Source: Amycolatopsis taiwanensis DSM 45107 | GTDB lineage: Bacteria; Actinomycetota; Actinomycetes; Mycobacteriales; Pseudonocardiaceae | Assembly: GCF_000519205.1 (NCBI RefSeq) | Contig: NZ_JAFB01000027.1 | Location: 1-64,000, forward strand | Length of the DNA: 64,000 bases | Direction: 5' to 3' | Shown here: one piece after another, positions 14,183 through 23,231 of the stretch | How positions within the stretch are numbered: the first letter of the stretch is position 1 | Layout: each line of letters begins with the position of its first letter | The notes under the pieces: generated by a model | Databases searched by the model: none | What the model was told of the DNA's origin: nothing | What the model saw: only the letters and a program-made list of their open reading frames with translations | Translations under genes and position numbers: made by a program

Positions 14183-17100
14183 CTACAGTCGTGCCCCGAG
14201 TGCCAAGTGCCGGTCGATAACGTGCGCGATGTGCTCGGGATCGGCGTCGGTGCGGGCATAGACGGTGATGGGCCGCATGTTCTCGGCGGAACGGATGCGC
14301 CCGACGATCGCGTCGTACTGCTTCCTGGTGAACACCGCTTCAGGCTTCCCGGTGCCGTTGTAGACAGTGGACAGTCCGGGTGGAAGCCAGCCGCCCTGGT
14401 CGTAGCCCTTCGGCGTGGCGCCGACGGCCTGCTGAACGTTGAAGATCGTGCCGTAGCGCGCCTTGATGTAGTTGATGCCCGCGACGATGTTGGCGATCGG
14501 GTCGTAGATGTCGGCCGAGAGCCGGGGGTCACGATAGGCAGCGAAGGTAGCGCCGATGGTCTGCATGAGGCCCCGGCTGGGATCTCCGCGCCGTGCGTTG
14601 ATGTCGGTCAGGTTGATTGCGCGCGGGTTGCCGCCGGACTCCCGCATGATCAGGGTCTGTAGTGGCCCTTCCCAGTTCGCGGGCACTCCGGTGAACGTCA
14701 TGGCGGCGCGAATCCACCCGAGCAGATCACCGCCGACGGTGGGAGCACCCTCCTCGCTGGAGGAGAACGGGTTGAGCTTGGACCAGAGCCAGTCCACCGC
14801 CTTGCCGATCAGCTCGGCGGGCATCTTGGCCAGCATCGTGATCCAGGGCGCGTCCGGGAATCCGATCCGCGACTTGACCCAGCCGATCGGGTCCTTAAAG
14901 AGCGCGACCACGGTGTCAGCGATGCCCCCTACAAAGGACAGAATTGTGTCGATCACACCGCCACCCGCGAACCGCGCCACCCCGCCGCCGGAGTATCCGT
15001 TACGGCCCACCACAGTGGCCGGACGGCCGGAGGCCGCCGCGTTGAGCGCCAAGACGTTTTCTGCGCCGACCAATCGCGTGGCCTCGGGTGTGAGGACTGA
15101 TTCACCTCGCGACAGCAGTGCGGGCACGTCGTCGCGGCCCGGCGCGAAGCCGGGGATGATGCCGCCACCGGCAAACTGGATCGGCGTGGCCTCAGCGAGC
15201 TTGCCCAGTCCCAGGAAGTCCGCGACCCAGTTCCATACTGCGCGGATGCCGCGGTTATAGACCCACTCGATCACGAAGTTGACCGGCGCCGCCGCGATGC
15301 CCTTGATCTTGTCCCAGATCTGGCCGATCCAGGTCACCGCTGCGTCGAACGCCTCGCCGACCGAGTGAACCGCGCCCTTCACCGCGTCGAACGCCGGGAC
15401 GATCGCGTTGTCGTAGACCCAACGCACGGCCGAGCCCACTCCGCGCCAGGCTGGCTCGATCACGTGGCGATAGATCCAGGTGAAGGCGGCGCCCACCGCG
15501 TCAAGCGCAACGCGCAGCGCGCCGAACGCTGGAGAGACCACATTGGACCAGACCCATGAGATCGCCGCGCCGATCGCATCCCAGGCTGGCTTGATCGCTT
15601 TCTGGTAGAGCCAGGTCGCCCAGTCGCCGAGTTGCCGGAATCCGCCGACGATGAAATCTACCGCTGGCGAGATCGCGTTGGTCCATAGCCATGTCGCGGC
15701 GGCGCCGATCGCGTCGATGGCGGGTTTGATCCCGTTGGTCCAGAGCCACAACGCGACCGAGGACCAGAACCGGAAGGCAGCCACAATGAGGTCGATCACC
15801 GGCCGAATCGCGTTGATCCACAACCACGTCGCGCCTGCTGCGATCCACGAAAAGACCGGCGAGATCGCGTTCGTCCACAGCCACGTCGCGACCTCGGCCA
15901 GCGCTCGGAACGCGATGACGAACGGCGTGACCAGTACCGTGACGATGATCGCGATCAAAACCCGCGCGGCTAAGCCGATCGCGTTGAACACCGGCGACAG
16001 GACATTGGCCCAGAGCCACGACGCGGCGGCGCCGACCGCGCGCACTGCCGTGACAATCCCGTCGAACATCGGCCGCAAAAATCCATTGTAGACAGACACG
16101 GCCACGTTCTGGATGCCGTTCCACAGCCCGATCCAGAAGTTGCGGAAGCCTTCACTGTTGTTCCACAGCCACACAAACGCGGCGACGAGCGCGGTAATCG
16201 CGACGATGATCACGCCGACGGGGCTGGCCGCCCAAGCGGCATTCAGCAGCCATTGCGCGGCCCGTACCGCGAGGATCACGCCCTGGAGCACGGTCATCCC
16301 GACTCGCCATGCGGCGGTGACCACCGTCATTGCCCGCACGATCCCCTGGCCAATGAGCACCGCCGCGCCCCACGCCATCGTGGCCAGCCGTACGGCGGTC
16401 GTGATTCCCCACAGTGCTCCCAGCGCGGCGACTAGGGGCGTGAGCACGGGTTGCAGGCCCCGGAGAGCGTCAGCGACCCAGCCCAGCGCGGTGCCCAAAG
16501 CGTTGATCAGCAATGTGACGCTGGGACCGAACGCGGCAACGAACCCGGTCGCGAACGCCTTGATCAGGGGCCAGGCGTTGATGGCGAGGTTGCGCACTGA
16601 CTCAAAGAGCCCACCAAAGGCGTCAGCGAGTCCAATTTGGATGATCAGGTTTTTGGTCTCGGCGACGATGCCGGGCAGCGCCTTGAACGCCTCGCCGACA
16701 CGAGCCATACCCGCCCGCATGGCAGGCACGAGCGGTTCCAGCAGTGTCGCCATGCTGGAGGTCACTGCCGAACGCATCAGGTCCAGCGCACCGACGAGGG
16801 TGTCTTTCTGGTCGAGCATGATGCCGCCGAACTTGGCGGTCTGTCCGGCGAGTCCGTTGGTGCCGTTCTCGATGCCAGTGATCAGCGCGTCGAGCGCAAA
16901 CTTCGAGTCGACAGCGCCTGCCGAGATGCGCTTGCTCATTTCCGCAGACGTGACGCCTGCGGTGTTGGCGAGGATCTGTAACGCCGGGACGCCCGCCTCG
17001 GCGAATTGCAGGATCTCGTCGCCCTGGATTTTTCCCTTGGCAGCGACCTGGCCGAGGATCGTACCCAGCTGCGCGAGTCCGGCTGCGCCTTTGCCGCTGG

Positions 17101-17962
17101 CGGCGGCTGCGTCGCCGAGGGCTTTCAGCGCCGGAATGACCTTGGCGGTGTCGACGCCGAACGCGATTAAGTTCTTTCCGATGGTGGCGATGTCCGGGAA
17201 CGAAAACGGCGTGGTTTTCGCGAACGTGAGCAGATCGTCCATCATCAGCTTGGCTTTTTCCGCCGAGCCGGTGAGCACACCGAGCGCCTTCGTGGTCTGC
17301 TCAATGTCAGAGATCCGCTTGATACCGGACCCGACCAGCGCACCGATGCCGCCGATACCGACCGCGCTCAGCGTGGTCAGCGCCATCCCCTTGACGTGCT
17401 CGAACGCCGCACCCAGTTTGCTTTTGACATCAGCGGCGGCGCGGGAGGAGAACGCTGCGAAGCTGCTGCCCAGCGTGGAGACGGTCGAGATGCCCGCGTC
17501 GGCGACGCGGCGGAGCGCTCCGCCGATGGTGCCGAGATTGCCGGTGAACGCCGAGGTAGCGGCCCTGGCGTCGAGGAATCCGGCGACGAGGTTCTGCACG
17601 CCGGTGATTCCTGGGGTGAGCGCGGTGCGAGCCAGTCCGCCGAGGGTGCCCATCCGGCCCGAAAACGCCGATGCGGCGGCGTCGGTGTTGACCCACCCGT
17701 CCCGGAACCGCCCCAGAGCGGGTATCGCGTTGGTCAGCGCCGACCCGACGGTGCGTCCCAGCCCCGTCACGGTGGTGGCGGCGCGGGAGATGTAGGGGGT
17801 GATCCCGGTGGCGAGACCTCGCCCGAGATCGCCCCCGACCTTGGTGCCCGTCGCCGTGCCCAGGCCCGCCAGTTGAGAGGTGACCTGCGTCGTGACGGAC
17901 CGGCCGAACCCGCTCAGCGACGGAACGATCTGGATGTAGGCGGTGCCAGCGCTGTAGGGCAC
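14183..17962 (-). CDS. Tape measure protein with transglycosylase domain (1259 aa)
   Basis: The longest gene in the window, between the tail chaperones and the distal tail gene. The N-terminal 400 residues include a TMP core (MDDLLTFAKTTPFSFPDIA, ALKALGDAAAASGKGAAGLA). The middle holds hydrophobic helices and about eight repeats built on WLWTNAISPAFDAI. Near residues 1100-1180 there is a soluble lytic transglycosylase segment (RESGGNPRAINL, SRGLMQTIGATF, NIVAGINYIKARYG), with the catalytic Glu in RESGG. It sets tail length and probably locally cleaves peptidoglycan at DNA entry. GTG at 17962 is the only good start. Confidence 0.93.
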   Translation of the reverse strand: MPYSAGTAYIQIVPSLSGFGRSVTTQVTSQLAGLGTATGTKVGGDLGRGLATGITPYISRAATTVTGLGRTVGSALTNAIPALGRFRDGWVNTDAAASAFSGRMGTLGGLARTALTPGITGVQNLVAGFLDARAATSAFTGNLGTIGGALRRVADAGISTVSTLGSSFAAFSSRAAADVKSKLGAAFEHVKGMALTTLSAVGIGGIGALVGSGIKRISDIEQTTKALGVLTGSAEKAKLMMDDLLTFAKTTPFSFPDIATIGKNLIAFGVDTAKVIPALKALGDAAAASGKGAAGLAQLGTILGQVAAKGKIQGDEILQFAEAGVPALQILANTAGVTSAEMSKRISAGAVDSKFALDALITGIENGTNGLAGQTAKFGGIMLDQKDTLVGALDLMRSAVTSSMATLLEPLVPAMRAGMARVGEAFKALPGIVAETKNLIIQIGLADAFGGLFESVRNLAINAWPLIKAFATGFVAAFGPSVTLLINALGTALGWVADALRGLQPVLTPLVAALGALWGITTAVRLATMAWGAAVLIGQGIVRAMTVVTAAWRVGMTVLQGVILAVRAAQWLLNAAWAASPVGVIIVAITALVAAFVWLWNNSEGFRNFWIGLWNGIQNVAVSVYNGFLRPMFDGIVTAVRAVGAAASWLWANVLSPVFNAIGLAARVLIAIIVTVLVTPFVIAFRALAEVATWLWTNAISPVFSWIAAGATWLWINAIRPVIDLIVAAFRFWSSVALWLWTNGIKPAIDAIGAAATWLWTNAISPAVDFIVGGFRQLGDWATWLYQKAIKPAWDAIGAAISWVWSNVVSPAFGALRVALDAVGAAFTWIYRHVIEPAWRGVGSAVRWVYDNAIVPAFDAVKGAVHSVGEAFDAAVTWIGQIWDKIKGIAAAPVNFVIEWVYNRGIRAVWNWVADFLGLGKLAEATPIQFAGGGIIPGFAPGRDDVPALLSRGESVLTPEATRLVGAENVLALNAAASGRPATVVGRNGYSGGGVARFAGGGVIDTILSFVGGIADTVVALFKDPIGWVKSRIGFPDAPWITMLAKMPAELIGKAVDWLWSKLNPFSSSEEGAPTVGGDLLGWIRAAMTFTGVPANWEGPLQTLIMRESGGNPRAINLTDINARRGDPSRGLMQTIGATFAAYRDPRLSADIYDPIANIVAGINYIKARYGTIFNVQQAVGATPKGYDQGGWLPPGLSTVYNGTGKPEAVFTRKQYDAIVGRIRSAENMRPITVYARTDADPEHIAHVIDRHLALGARL

Positions 17963-17971
17963 GGGGTGCGG

Positions 17972-18717
17972 TCACCCCCTGGCAAGCATCATCTGGACCC
18001 GCTGTCGGTGTCGCTGGTAGCTCTCGGATGCCTCCAGCCGGTCCCGCGCCAGTTTGGGGCGCGGCATCTGGCCGGGTTTTTGGGGTTTGCCGGTGCGCTG
18101 AGCGTCCAGGGAGGCCCGGATGGTCAACAGGATGTCGGCGATGTCGGTCAGCGCCGCCCGCTCCGGAGTCCAGGTGTGCGCGTCGACCGACCGTGGTGTG
18201 GCCGGCTGGGGGCGGGCGAGTTCGGCGTCTCGTTGCCGCCGGGCGATCTCGTCGTCGTCGCGGATGGCCACCTTGTAGTGACCGTGGTCGGGCAGCCGCT
18301 CGATCAGCCGGTAGAGCTGCGGCCACGGCCGCTCGCCCCGGAAGAACTCCAATATGTTGATCCCCAACTCGCGTTGGAGGTCGTATTCGATTGCCTCGCC
18401 GTGGTCCTCGATTAGCGCGACGAGGCCCGCGAACCCCCCGGCGGCACCGCCGACAGTCCAAAGTGGTCGGCCATGTCGGCGACGAGACCGTTGAGTGCTC
18501 CTGCCGGGGCATCGCGCATCAGCTCGTACACGCGGTCGTACTCGTCGCCGGTCAACAACTCCAGGCGTTGCCGGGAGCTACCGGACTCCTCGATTTCCAG
18601 CAGGACCGCGCCAGAGGGGGCCGAAATGCTGATCTGCTCCCCGTCCTCCAGTTCCAGCACGAAGGGGTCCTTCTGGGCTTCGGACACGTAGCGGCTGTAC
18701 TTGTAGGTCTTGGCCAT
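17972..18717 (-). CDS. Tail assembly chaperone GT fusion made by -1 frameshifting
   Basis: Ribosomes that slip at 18433-18439 leave the G frame and continue in the -1 frame to the stop at 17972, giving about 248 residues. After the shift the sequence reads FAGLVALIEDHGEAIEYDLQ, and then the C-terminal T domain with LPDHGHYKVAIRDDDEIAR. Every long-tailed phage that uses this scheme makes both G and GT, which bind the tape measure and recruit tail tube subunits. The T part has no start codon of its own that would make sense. Confidence 0.85.
18412..18717 (-). CDS. Tail assembly chaperone G (101 aa)
   Basis: ATG at 18717. The product is the unshifted G protein: beta-rich N-terminus (MAKTYKYSRYVSEAQKDPF), then helices ending GGSRASSR. 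It ends at the TAA at 18412, just beyond the slippery sequence. It lies between the major tail protein region and the tape measure gene, the standard place. Confidence 0.85.
   Translation of the reverse strand: MAKTYKYSRYVSEAQKDPFVLELEDGEQISISAPSGAVLLEIEESGSSRQRLELLTGDEYDRVYELMRDAPAGALNGLVADMADHFGLSAVPPGGSRASSR
18433..18439 (-). other. Slippery heptamer GGGGGGT for -1 frameshifting
   Basis: Read in the G frame as G GGG GGT. Both tRNAs can re-pair one base back (GGG GGG). The -1 frame is open from here to 17972, and the 0 frame stops 21 bases later. GC-rich sequence downstream could form the stimulatory structure. Confidence 0.8.
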
Positions 18718-18740
18718 CGTGGGGGTGGTTCTCCTGGTTC

Positions 18741-18926
18741 TTACTCGGTCGTGTCGGTTGTGTCGGTGGGAAGCTCGGCGTCCGTGGTCGCGTCCGGGCT
18801 CGGGGGACGCACTGCTGCGGGCTCGTCGGCAACCACGGTGTAGCCATGCCCGAGGGTGAGCGTGCGGATCTCGGACTCGTCCTCGGTGCGGTAGGTCCTG
18901 CCGTCGGGTGCGCGCAGGGTGGCCAT
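18741..18926 (-). CDS. Small phage protein (61 aa)
   Basis: ATG at 18926 with AGGAGAT upstream. A compact N-terminal part (MATLRAPDGRTYRTEDESEI) is followed by an acidic Thr/Asp tail (TTDAELPTDTTDTTE). It lies between the major tail protein and chaperone G. Function unknown. Confidence 0.65.
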   Translation of the reverse strand: MATLRAPDGRTYRTEDESEIRTLTLGHGYTVVADEPAAVRPPSPDATTDAELPTDTTDTTE

Positions 18927-19039
18927 CGCGGATCTCCTGTGTTGGATGGGGCGGACTGGCAGGGATGCGCGGCGCGAAGGGTGTGGCGCGACGCCACGGC
19001 CACCCGGCCCGTGAGCGCCGCGCCACGACTAGGGCGGGA

Positions 19040-19732
19040 TCACTCCTCGGGGGCGGTGTCCGTGGTGAAGCCCATGTCGTCCAGCAGCGCCTTCCAACCG
19101 GGGCCGCCGAAGAACATGCGCATCGCGGTCTGGGCCTCGTCGTCGTACTTGGCGGTGAGCGTCACGTCGTAACCGATGGGGTCCCCATCGTCGGACCACT
19201 TCTGGTCGCCGGTCTCAGTGACCGACGCCTTCGGTAGCAACTTGGCGACATAGATCGTGTCGGCCCCGGCACCGTCCACGAACAACCCGAGCGCCCGGAA
19301 ATAACGCGTGGCCGGGCGGGACGGGCGATCGAAGGTGACCTCGCCGGTCATGGGGTCCGGGGTGACCCCGGACAGGTCGAGGCCCTCGTAGAGTTCCAGG
19401 GTGCGCCGCTTGGTTTCCTGCGCCACGACTTTCAGGCCGTCGGTCTGCTTGGTGATGTCGGTACGGGTCGGCTCGACCGCACCCCATGACTCGACATCGG
19501 AGGTGTCCACCGACCGGGACCAGGTAGCGCCGTCCGATTTGGACACCCAACCGAGGTCCTCGTAGCCGGATGGAAGCGGCACCAGGTCTGCGGAGCTGCC
19601 GGTGGTCAGTGTCGTGGGCAACTCGGCCGAATGGTCGGCGATGAACACCGACCCTTCCAGCGCTTTGCGGATCAGCTCGGACTGCTTGCGCTTGAGCGCG
19701 CTGTAAGAGGTCGACGGTGCGGGAGTCGTCAC
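19040..19732 (-). CDS. Major tail protein (230 aa)
   Basis: GTG at 19732 follows AAGGAGA. The protein has the tail-tube signature order: long N-terminal arm, beta-rich core (LGWVSKSDGATWSRSVDTSD, WGAVEPTRTD), then VTLTAKYDDEAQTAMRMFFGG near the end. Its place between the tail terminator gene and the chaperone pair agrees. It polymerises into the tail tube. Confidence 0.88.
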   Translation of the reverse strand: MTTPAPSTSYSALKRKQSELIRKALEGSVFIADHSAELPTTLTTGSSADLVPLPSGYEDLGWVSKSDGATWSRSVDTSDVESWGAVEPTRTDITKQTDGLKVVAQETKRRTLELYEGLDLSGVTPDPMTGEVTFDRPSRPATRYFRALGLFVDGAGADTIYVAKLLPKASVTETGDQKWSDDGDPIGYDVTLTAKYDDEAQTAMRMFFGGPGWKALLDDMGFTTDTAPEE

Positions 19733-19741
19733 AATGTCTCC

Positions 19742-20143
19742 TTAGGACTTCTCGGTGCCTACGCGGGTGCGACGCCAGGCCAGCCGGTAGTAGGCGCGAT
19801 CACAGCGCTCGTCGTCGCTGGTGGCATACGGCACGCGGGTCGGCGGGTTGTCGGTGCGCACGCTGTCGATCAGGGCGCCCGCCGCTACGGTGCGGACGCT
19901 TCCGAGGATCACTTGGCGGCACTGTTCGCCCAGACGGCGAGCTTCGGCATGGTCGTGGCCGTAGCAGGACACCTCGACGCGGGGATAGTCGGTGATCCCG
20001 TCGTCGGAGCCACCCACCCGATTGACCTTGATCAGTGGCGGCGTCAGATCCGGCGGGGTGTCGCTGACCGTGGGCGCCACCTGTTCCAGCAGCGCCATCA
20101 CCACGTCTTCAGCGTCGGGAAACGGCGGCAGAACCGTCCCCAT
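19742..20143 (-). CDS. Tail terminator / minor head-tail protein (133 aa)
   Basis: ATG at 20143. Features: FPDAEDVVMALLEQVAPTV, then VEVSCYGHDHAEARRLGEQ and a basic C-terminus. This is the pattern of phage tail-completion proteins (Gp17/tail terminator group), which cap the tube under the head. It directly precedes the major tail protein. Confidence 0.75.
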   Translation of the reverse strand: MGTVLPPFPDAEDVVMALLEQVAPTVSDTPPDLTPPLIKVNRVGGSDDGITDYPRVEVSCYGHDHAEARRLGEQCRQVILGSVRTVAAGALIDSVRTDNPPTRVPYATSDDERCDRAYYRLAWRRTRVGTEKS

Positions 20144-20145
20144 GC

Positions 20146-20457
20146 TTATCCCGCTTCCACGATGTCGAGGGTGCGGGCCAGCACGTGACGGCCCCTGCGG
20201 TGTCGGTTGCCCCACTCCACCGCCGCCGCGTGCGGTGCCGAGGCCACGATCACGGTCATCGCCCGGTCTCGCTTGCGGCCACCGCGCCCGCCGTCCTCGG
20301 CGTGGATGCTGGTCGCGTACTGCCCAGTGACACGGGGTGCGATGTGCTGTGCGAACTGGGCTCCGCCCCTGGCTCGGTCGGTGAGCATGCTGCGCATGTC
20401 CGGGCTGAGCATCAGCTCGCCGATACCGTCGTGGTCGAGTTCGAACCGCACGTTCAT
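20146..20457 (-). CDS. Head-tail joining protein, HK97 Gp10-like (103 aa)
   Basis: ATG at 20457 overlaps the upstream stop (ATGA). The segments QHIAPRVTGQYATSIHAE and ASAPHAAAVEWGNRH match the HK97 gp10/minor capsid type, in which a helix is followed by A-x-YA-xxVE. A basic loop lies between them. It joins head and tail completion. Confidence 0.75.
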   Translation of the reverse strand: MNVRFELDHDGIGELMLSPDMRSMLTDRARGGAQFAQHIAPRVTGQYATSIHAEDGGRGGRKRDRAMTVIVASAPHAAAVEWGNRHRRGRHVLARTLDIVEAG

Positions 20458-20786
20458 CCGGTCACTCTTTCCAGGTCGATCTGACACACGCCGCCCGCAT
20501 CGGTGAACGGGTTGCGCCAGCGTTGCGGCTCACCCGAGACCTGCCAGCGCGTCCCGTCGGCCAGCACGACGCGATCGGTGGCGGTCACGTCGGCATCGAC
20601 TCGGGTGTAGACGGTCAGGTGCGTGGTGACCTGATCGGACCGTTCGGTGATTTCCACTGAGCCGTGTGGCGCCAGCACGCAGTCGCCGATCGTGTGCTCG
20701 GTTGCGGGCAGCGGGTCGCCGTAACGGTTGACTCCTGCCGGGCGGGACACCGTGATCGTGTGCCCGATCAGCCCTTCCGGGGTCAT
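20454..20786 (-). CDS. Head-tail adaptor / stopper (110 aa)
   Basis: ATG at 20786 within an ATGA overlap. It is beta-rich (HTITVSRPAGVNRYGDPLP, TVYTRVDADVTATDRVVLADG), as in head closure proteins of siphoviruses. Located between the connector gene and the Gp10-like gene. Confidence 0.7.
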   Translation of the reverse strand: MTPEGLIGHTITVSRPAGVNRYGDPLPATEHTIGDCVLAPHGSVEITERSDQVTTHLTVYTRVDADVTATDRVVLADGTRWQVSGEPQRWRNPFTDAGGVCQIDLERVTG

Positions 20787-21142
20787 GAGCTGACCTCCGT
20801 GCGGCTGGTGTCCACACTGAACGCCATGGGCATGCCGACCGCTCGCCGGAGCCGGTAGCGCTGATCACGGGTCAGGCCGGTGACCCCTCGGGCGTCGGCA
20901 GCCGAGTATGCGGCCGTGTACGGGCCGATCGTGATGGATCTCCCGCCGCCGGGGGTGGGCACGGAGGTCCGTCCCAGCTCCAGCGCCACCGCCAGCACTC
21001 CGGCGGGCACGGGATCGGGCACGGCGCCGATTTCGCCGATGATCAGGTCCACTACCCAGTCATGGATGGCGGCCGAGCTGGCGTCGCTGACGGGACGGCC
21101 CGACAACGCGGTGAGCGTGGCTGCGGTGAACAGCTGCACCAC
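20783..21142 (-). CDS. Head-tail connector protein, Gp6-like (119 aa)
   Basis: GTG at 21142. It is helical with a central beta-hairpin and ends ALELGRTSVPTPGGG through RGVTGLTRDQRYRLRRAVG. Small helical adaptor proteins that bind the portal ring have this form. Position just after the capsid genes supports the role. Confidence 0.7.
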   Translation of the reverse strand: MVQLFTAATLTALSGRPVSDASSAAIHDWVVDLIIGEIGAVPDPVPAGVLAVALELGRTSVPTPGGGRSITIGPYTAAYSAADARGVTGLTRDQRYRLRRAVGMPMAFSVDTSRTEVSS

Positions 21143-21145
21143 GGG

Positions 21146-21337
21146 TTACTCCGTGCGCGCCCGTCGAGCCTTGGCGGGCGGGTCCGATTCGGACTTCGCC
21201 TCACGGACACCCATGTCGGCCGGGAGCTTGCGCAGCTCGGCGGCCGTCTTGGCGTCCACATCGGCCACGCCGTCCACGAACCGCACGCCGAGGTCGCGCA
21301 CGATCAGGCCGGGGTGTCGTTCGCTGGTGAACTTCAC
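21146..21337 (-). CDS. Small phage protein (63 aa)
   Basis: GTG at 21337, overlapping the stop of the 37-residue gene. Starts VKFTSERHPGLIVRDLGVRF and ends in a Lys/Arg/Ala tail. The VRDLGVRFVDGVADV pattern is frequent in phage genes placed after the capsid gene. Role unknown; possibly capsid decoration. Confidence 0.6.
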   Translation of the reverse strand: MKFTSERHPGLIVRDLGVRFVDGVADVDAKTAAELRKLPADMGVREAKSESDPPAKARRARTE

Positions 21338-21447
21338 GACCCACCGCCCTTCTTCTTGTTGTGGCTGCCCGGCTTGGGGCCAGGTTTGGCCCCGCGCCCG
21401 GACTTGCGCTGGTCTTTCGGCGTTCCCGGATTCGGCTTGCCGCCCAT
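21334..21447 (-). CDS. Very basic 37-residue phage protein
   Basis: ATG at 21447 to TGA at 21334, overlapping the next start as GTGA. The sequence is almost wholly Gly, Lys, Pro and Arg (KPGPKPGSHNKKKGGGS at the end). It lies directly after the major capsid gene. It may bind DNA or the capsid interior. Confidence 0.55.
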   Translation of the reverse strand: MGGKPNPGTPKDQRKSGRGAKPGPKPGSHNKKKGGGS

Positions 21448-21452
21448 AGGGA

Positions 21453-22442
21453 TCAGTCCGCCTGCGGGGCCGTGGTGAGGCCGGTGATCTTGCCGTGGCT
21501 GCGTTCGTTGCCGTAGGCCAGGCCGACCTCGCCATAGATCTGGAACCTGTCGCTCGCGCCCGTCTTGGCCAGCGGCTCCGTGAACAGGAAGCCGCGGCCG
21601 GGCACCCGCAGGAACACCGGAGCCAGCTCGTCCAGCGACGCGACGACCACCGTGTCGGCAGGCATGTAGCGGTTGAGCATCAGGTTCAGCCGCCCGAAGT
21701 CCGTCTCGATGGTCTGCAACGAGACCCCGCCGACGTTGCGGGTCTGCTCGCGATAGCCCCGGTCCGAGATGAACGCCTTGGTCAGCTGCCGCTTCTGCCA
21801 GGCGTTGCAGATCAGCGTCGCCGTCTCGCTGACGGTCAGGCCACCGTTCTCCCAAGTCGTCTGGAGCAGGTCCACGATCACGCCCTCGGTCAACTCGGCC
21901 GGGGTGGCGTTGGTGATCACGTTGGTCTCGATGGCTTGGAGCAGCCCACGCGTTTTGCGCGGCTGGGCGTTGTTGGTGGGCTGGGCGAACGTGCCGGTGA
22001 TGAAGGACAGTTCGATGTCGCGTGCGATCTGCTCCAGGTGCCGTTGGGTCTGCCAGGTCAGCTCGTCGCCGACCGGGTTGGTGCCGCTGATCGCGGCCGA
22101 GGTCGGCACGTTCGAGCCCGTCGCCGCGAACTGGCCGGTCGCGGCCTCGCGGGTGTAGGTGATCGACAACGCTTCCTGGTGGATCTCCACCACGTTGAAG
22201 TTGTTCCAGCGCGTCCGGGCCTCGGGCTCCGGAGCGTCCGCGCCTTCCAGACGCTGCCGGGCGTTGTCGGCCGCGCGCAGGTCGTAAGACTGCCAGGTGA
22301 AGATCGTGGAGTCGGTCGACTGGCCGCCGGTCAGCCCGCCGATCGAGGACAGCAGCGGGGTATCGCTCGGCGTGACCGCGAACAACTCGCCCACATAATT
22401 CGGGCTATTGAACGTGGTGAGCATGCCGGTAATGCCGGGCAT
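21453..22442 (-). CDS. Major capsid protein (329 aa)
   Basis: Placed between scaffold and connector genes. The pattern matches the SU10-type/HK97-fold capsid group: N-terminus with SPNYVGELFAVTPSDTPLLS, a WQSYDLRAADNARQRLEGAD segment, LEQIARDIELSFITG in the long helix, and a beta-rich C-terminus (LMLNRYMPADTVVVASLDEL). It forms the icosahedral shell. Confidence 0.88.
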   Translation of the reverse strand: MPGITGMLTTFNSPNYVGELFAVTPSDTPLLSSIGGLTGGQSTDSTIFTWQSYDLRAADNARQRLEGADAPEPEARTRWNNFNVVEIHQEALSITYTREAATGQFAATGSNVPTSAAISGTNPVGDELTWQTQRHLEQIARDIELSFITGTFAQPTNNAQPRKTRGLLQAIETNVITNATPAELTEGVIVDLLQTTWENGGLTVSETATLICNAWQKRQLTKAFISDRGYREQTRNVGGVSLQTIETDFGRLNLMLNRYMPADTVVVASLDELAPVFLRVPGRGFLFTEPLAKTGASDRFQIYGEVGLAYGNERSHGKITGLTTAPQAD

Positions 22443-22487
22443 CGTGTCTCCTGTTCTATCTACGACGCCGACACCGCGACACCCGCG

Positions 22488-23138
22488 TTAGCTCCGGCCC
22501 TTGTCGCCGAGCAGTTGCGCGGTCTTGAGCCGCAAGGCTTCCCGGTGATCGCCCTTGCGCTCGGCCTCGCGGATCTGGTCCGCGACCGACAGGCCGCCCC
22601 GCGCTCCCTGGCCCGGATCGGGGTTGGGTCCCCGACGGCCGCTCTCGGCCGCCAAGTGCGGGCGGTCTTTGAGCACGGCCGCCACGTCCTCGGCGATGGC
22701 GGCGGTATCGATCTCGCCGTCCTCGCCGATGTAGCGGTCCTTGTCGTCGAGGTAGCGCGGCGCATCTGCGGGCGTGGCCCAGCCGTGGGCGGCAGCGCGG
22801 ATCTCGGCGTTGATCGCAGAAGTCAGCGCGGCCTTGACACGGGCCTCGGCCTCCTCCGCACGGACCTGGTTCTTCTCGGCTTCCGTGCGGTTGGCTTCCT
22901 CGGCCTGGTCCCACTTCTTGGCCTTGGAGCTGTTCTCCTTGGCGCGGGACTCCCACTTCCGGGATTGCGCAACGGCTTGCTCGTAGAGCTTGCGGTAGTC
23001 CCGGTCCTGCTCGTCCTGTGTGGACTTCTCGTCCTGCGCGGGCGGGCTGGCCGGCTGCTGCTGACCAGTGGAGTCGGGCTGCGTGGTGTCGTCGGTCCCG
23101 CCGTTGGCGGGCGCGTCTGCGGTGGTGGTGTCGGACAT
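22488..23138 (-). CDS. Capsid scaffolding protein (216 aa)
   Basis: A highly charged protein with a Gln/Asp/Thr-rich start, a long predicted coiled coil (YRKLYEQAVAQSRKWESRAK through AEEAEARVKAALTSAI) and an Ala/Asp-rich end. This composition and the place directly before the capsid gene are typical for scaffolds. It guides shell assembly and is then removed. Confidence 0.85.
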   Translation of the reverse strand: MSDTTTADAPANGGTDDTTQPDSTGQQQPASPPAQDEKSTQDEQDRDYRKLYEQAVAQSRKWESRAKENSSKAKKWDQAEEANRTEAEKNQVRAEEAEARVKAALTSAINAEIRAAAHGWATPADAPRYLDDKDRYIGEDGEIDTAAIAEDVAAVLKDRPHLAAESGRRGPNPDPGQGARGGLSVADQIREAERKGDHREALRLKTAQLLGDKGRS

Positions 23139-23231
23139 TGGGTGCTGGTTCCTCCCGTGCGGGATCGCCGGGCGGTGGCGTGCGCCTGCCCGGTCGGGTG
23201 TGTGGGGTGGGTGCGCCGTGCGGCGCGCGAC

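Noticed and set aside
16113..17795. 560-codon plus-strand open frame
   Set aside because: Antisense to the tape measure gene, Ala/Pro/Ser-rich without any motif.
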